This document shows, in pieces, positions 5,857 through 7,136 of a DNA stretch of 7,136 nucleotides. How positions within the stretch are numbered: position 1 is the first letter of the stretch; each line of letters starts with the position of its first letter. The notes below the pieces were generated by a model. It was not told the origin of the DNA. It did not search any database and worked only from the letters and a program-made list of their open reading frames with translations. The DNA comes from JBMNUL01 sp050946255 (GTDB lineage: Bacteria > Actinomycetota > Coriobacteriia > Coriobacteriales > CADBOM01). The translations under genes and the position numbers were made by a program. The stretch spans positions 1 to 7,136 of the forward strand of contig JBMNUL010000131.1 in the NCBI GenBank assembly GCA_050946255.1, written 5' to 3'.

Positions 5857-6735
5857 TTGATTTGGGATAGGAAACATAGTCTTTTCGGAGGAGCCCGCAT
5901 CGCAGATTGCGGCGCGGGGTCCGAAGCAGGCGCCCCGATTCTCCAGCTGGAGGACCTGCACATCTCCTACGGTCATTCCGAGGCAGTTCGCGGAATCTCA
6001 CTCGAGGTTGGGAAGGGCGAGATTCTGGGAATTGTGGGTGAGAGCGGCTCCGGCAAGAGCACGGTGCAGAAGTCGGTCTGCGGGCTTCTCGGCAGCAACG
6101 GCTCCATCGATTCCGGCCGTATTGTCTTCGAGGGACGGGACATCACGAACCTTCCCAAGAAGGAGCTGACATCGCTCAGGGGTTCCGGGATAGCCTATAT
6201 TTTCCAAGACCCCACGGCATCTCTCGACCCTCTCTTCACCATCAAGAACCAGTTCGATGAGTGCATCAGAACACACCGGGACATGAACAACGAGCAGATG
6301 CTGGAGTTGGAGGTTGGGCTTCTCGCGGAAATGGGGTTCGACGACCCAGTGCGCGTGCTGTCGCTCCGCCCATTCAACTTGTCCGGGGGAATGTGCCAGA
6401 GGGTAGTGCTTGCCATGGGACTCGCATGCGGGCCCAAGCTTCTACTTGCAGACGAGCCCACAAGTGCCCTCGACACTGCTGCACAGATGCAGGTGGTGGA
6501 ATCGATGATGAGGCTTCGTGATGAGCATGGGGTCTCGATCATGATCGTCAGCCACAACATCGGGCTCGTCGCCAAGATGGCCGACAGGATTGGGGTCATG
6601 CGCGACGGAGAGCTTCTGGAGATGGGTTCGCGCGACGAGGTCCTGCACCATCCCAAACACAGTTACACCCGCGAGCTCATCTCAGCGGTCCCGAAGATCG
6701 AAGGGGGTGCTCGTGATGCTTCTCGAAGCCGATGA
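5857..6735 (+). CDS. ABC transporter ATP-binding protein, DppD/OppD type
   Basis: This is the first ATPase of the importer, a cytoplasmic protein that couples ATP hydrolysis to transport. All catalytic motifs are intact: Walker A GESGSGKST (61-69), Q-loop Gln117 in FQDP, signature LSGGMCQR (175-182), Walker B LLLADE (195-200), D-loop SALD (203-206) and the switch His233. HPKHSYTRELISAVP (265-279) is the C-terminal element typical of oligopeptide ATPases. The start is uncertain. TTG at 5857 is the only common start codon before the domain (ILQLEDLHISYG, from residue 28), but it lacks a clear ribosome site and leaves an unusual N-terminal stretch. A five-codon ATG ORF (5843-5860) ends in TTGA across this start. 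A strong GGAGGAG (5887-5893) lies five bases before an in-frame ATC (5899). A missing base near 5845 would instead join ATG 5843 to this frame. It begins 23 nt after the binding-protein stop and overlaps the next gene. Confidence 0.9.
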   Translation: MIWDRKHSLFGGARIADCGAGSEAGAPILQLEDLHISYGHSEAVRGISLEVGKGEILGIVGESGSGKSTVQKSVCGLLGSNGSIDSGRIVFEGRDITNLPKKELTSLRGSGIAYIFQDPTASLDPLFTIKNQFDECIRTHRDMNNEQMLELEVGLLAEMGFDDPVRVLSLRPFNLSGGMCQRVVLAMGLACGPKLLLADEPTSALDTAAQMQVVESMMRLRDEHGVSIMIVSHNIGLVAKMADRIGVMRDGELLEMGSRDEVLHHPKHSYTRELISAVPKIEGGARDASRSR

Positions 6736-7136
6736 TATCCGCAAGGTATTCAATACCCGCGATGGGGAATTCGTAGCACTCGACGGCTTGTCTCTGCACG
6801 TCGACGAGGGGGAGCGAGTTGGTCTGATAGGGGAGAGCGGCAGCGGGAAGACGACTCTCGCCAACGTGCTTTTAGGTTTGGAGCTTGCTGATGGCGGTTC
6901 AGTGGAATTCGAGGGGAATGACCTCGAAGTCTCCGCACCTCGCCGCAAGAGGAGCCCAGGGGCCAAGTTGGCGCTGCTAGATATGCAGATGGTTTTCCAA
7001 CATCCGGCTGCAACATTCTCTGACCGCATGCACCTGATTGACGGCATTGCAGAAGGTCTGGTCTACCACGGTGAGTTTTCGCGAGACGAGGCTCTCGGGC
7101 GAGCTCTGGAGGCAATGGAGGAGGTAGGCCTCCCAT
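6716..7136 (+). CDS. ABC transporter ATP-binding protein, DppF/OppF type (N-terminal part, cut by window end)
   Basis: This is the second ATPase of the importer, with about 140 codons visible and no stop before the window ends. It begins MLLEADDIRKVF and carries Walker A GESGSGKTT (39-47) and the Q-loop MQMVFQHP (90-97, Gln95), the pattern of DppF/OppF proteins. The signature, Walker B and C-terminal parts lie beyond the window. The chosen ATG at 6716 is eight bases after AAGGGGG (6701-6707). In-frame GTG codons at 6713 and 6707 are possible earlier starts. It overlaps the end of the preceding ATPase gene by 20 bases in another frame, so the two are likely translated together and pair as a heterodimer. 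Confidence 0.9.
   Translation, partial: MLLEADDIRKVFNTRDGEFVALDGLSLHVDEGERVGLIGESGSGKTTLANVLLGLELADGGSVEFEGNDLEVSAPRRKRSPGAKLALLDMQMVFQHPAATFSDRMHLIDGIAEGLVYHGEFSRDEALGRALEAMEEVGLP

Overview
This window looks like a chromosomal segment from a moderately high-GC bacterium. By eye the genes favour G/C at third codon positions, and the one real intergenic gap is clearly AT-richer. The mix of a CocE/NonD-type hydrolase, a five-component peptide-type ABC importer, frequent TTG/GTG start options and many cysteines would fit an anaerobic actinobacterium of the Eggerthellaceae/Coriobacteriia kind. That placement is an inference from gene style only; no rRNA or other marker gene is present.

Layout: (1) positions 54-2060, minus strand, encode a cytoplasmic alpha/beta hydrolase of the peptidase S15 / CocE-NonD group. 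(2) Positions 2061-2329 are a divergent AT-rich control region. It carries two operator-like imperfect inverted repeats exactly 50 bp apart and a possible 11-codon leader ORF. (3) Positions 2330-7136, plus strand, are one tightly packed operon. It encodes a DppB/OppB-type permease, a DppC/OppC-type permease joined in frame to a family 5 solute-binding lipoprotein, a DppD/OppD-type ATPase and the start of a DppF/OppF-type ATPase cut by the window end. No terminator or sizeable gap separates the plus-strand genes.

How they may work together: the binding lipoprotein captures a peptide-like or other small ligand outside the cell. The two permeases form the channel and the two ATPases drive uptake. 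The divergent hydrolase has no export signal, so it could cleave the imported compound. The substrate cannot be read from sequence.

The most notable point is the 842-codon permease/binding-protein fusion. The binding protein part keeps a complete lipoprotein signal peptide, a strong internal Shine-Dalgarno sequence and its own ATG. The join lies next to a run of six A's. With five A's the permease would end at a TGA overlapping the next ATG in the classic ATGA arrangement. The fusion is therefore either a recent one-base expansion, a sequencing error, a slippage site, or a true fusion polypeptide that may be separated by lipoprotein signal peptidase. Apart from that, the window is a fairly ordinary nutrient-uptake locus, and I see no clearly new biological system.
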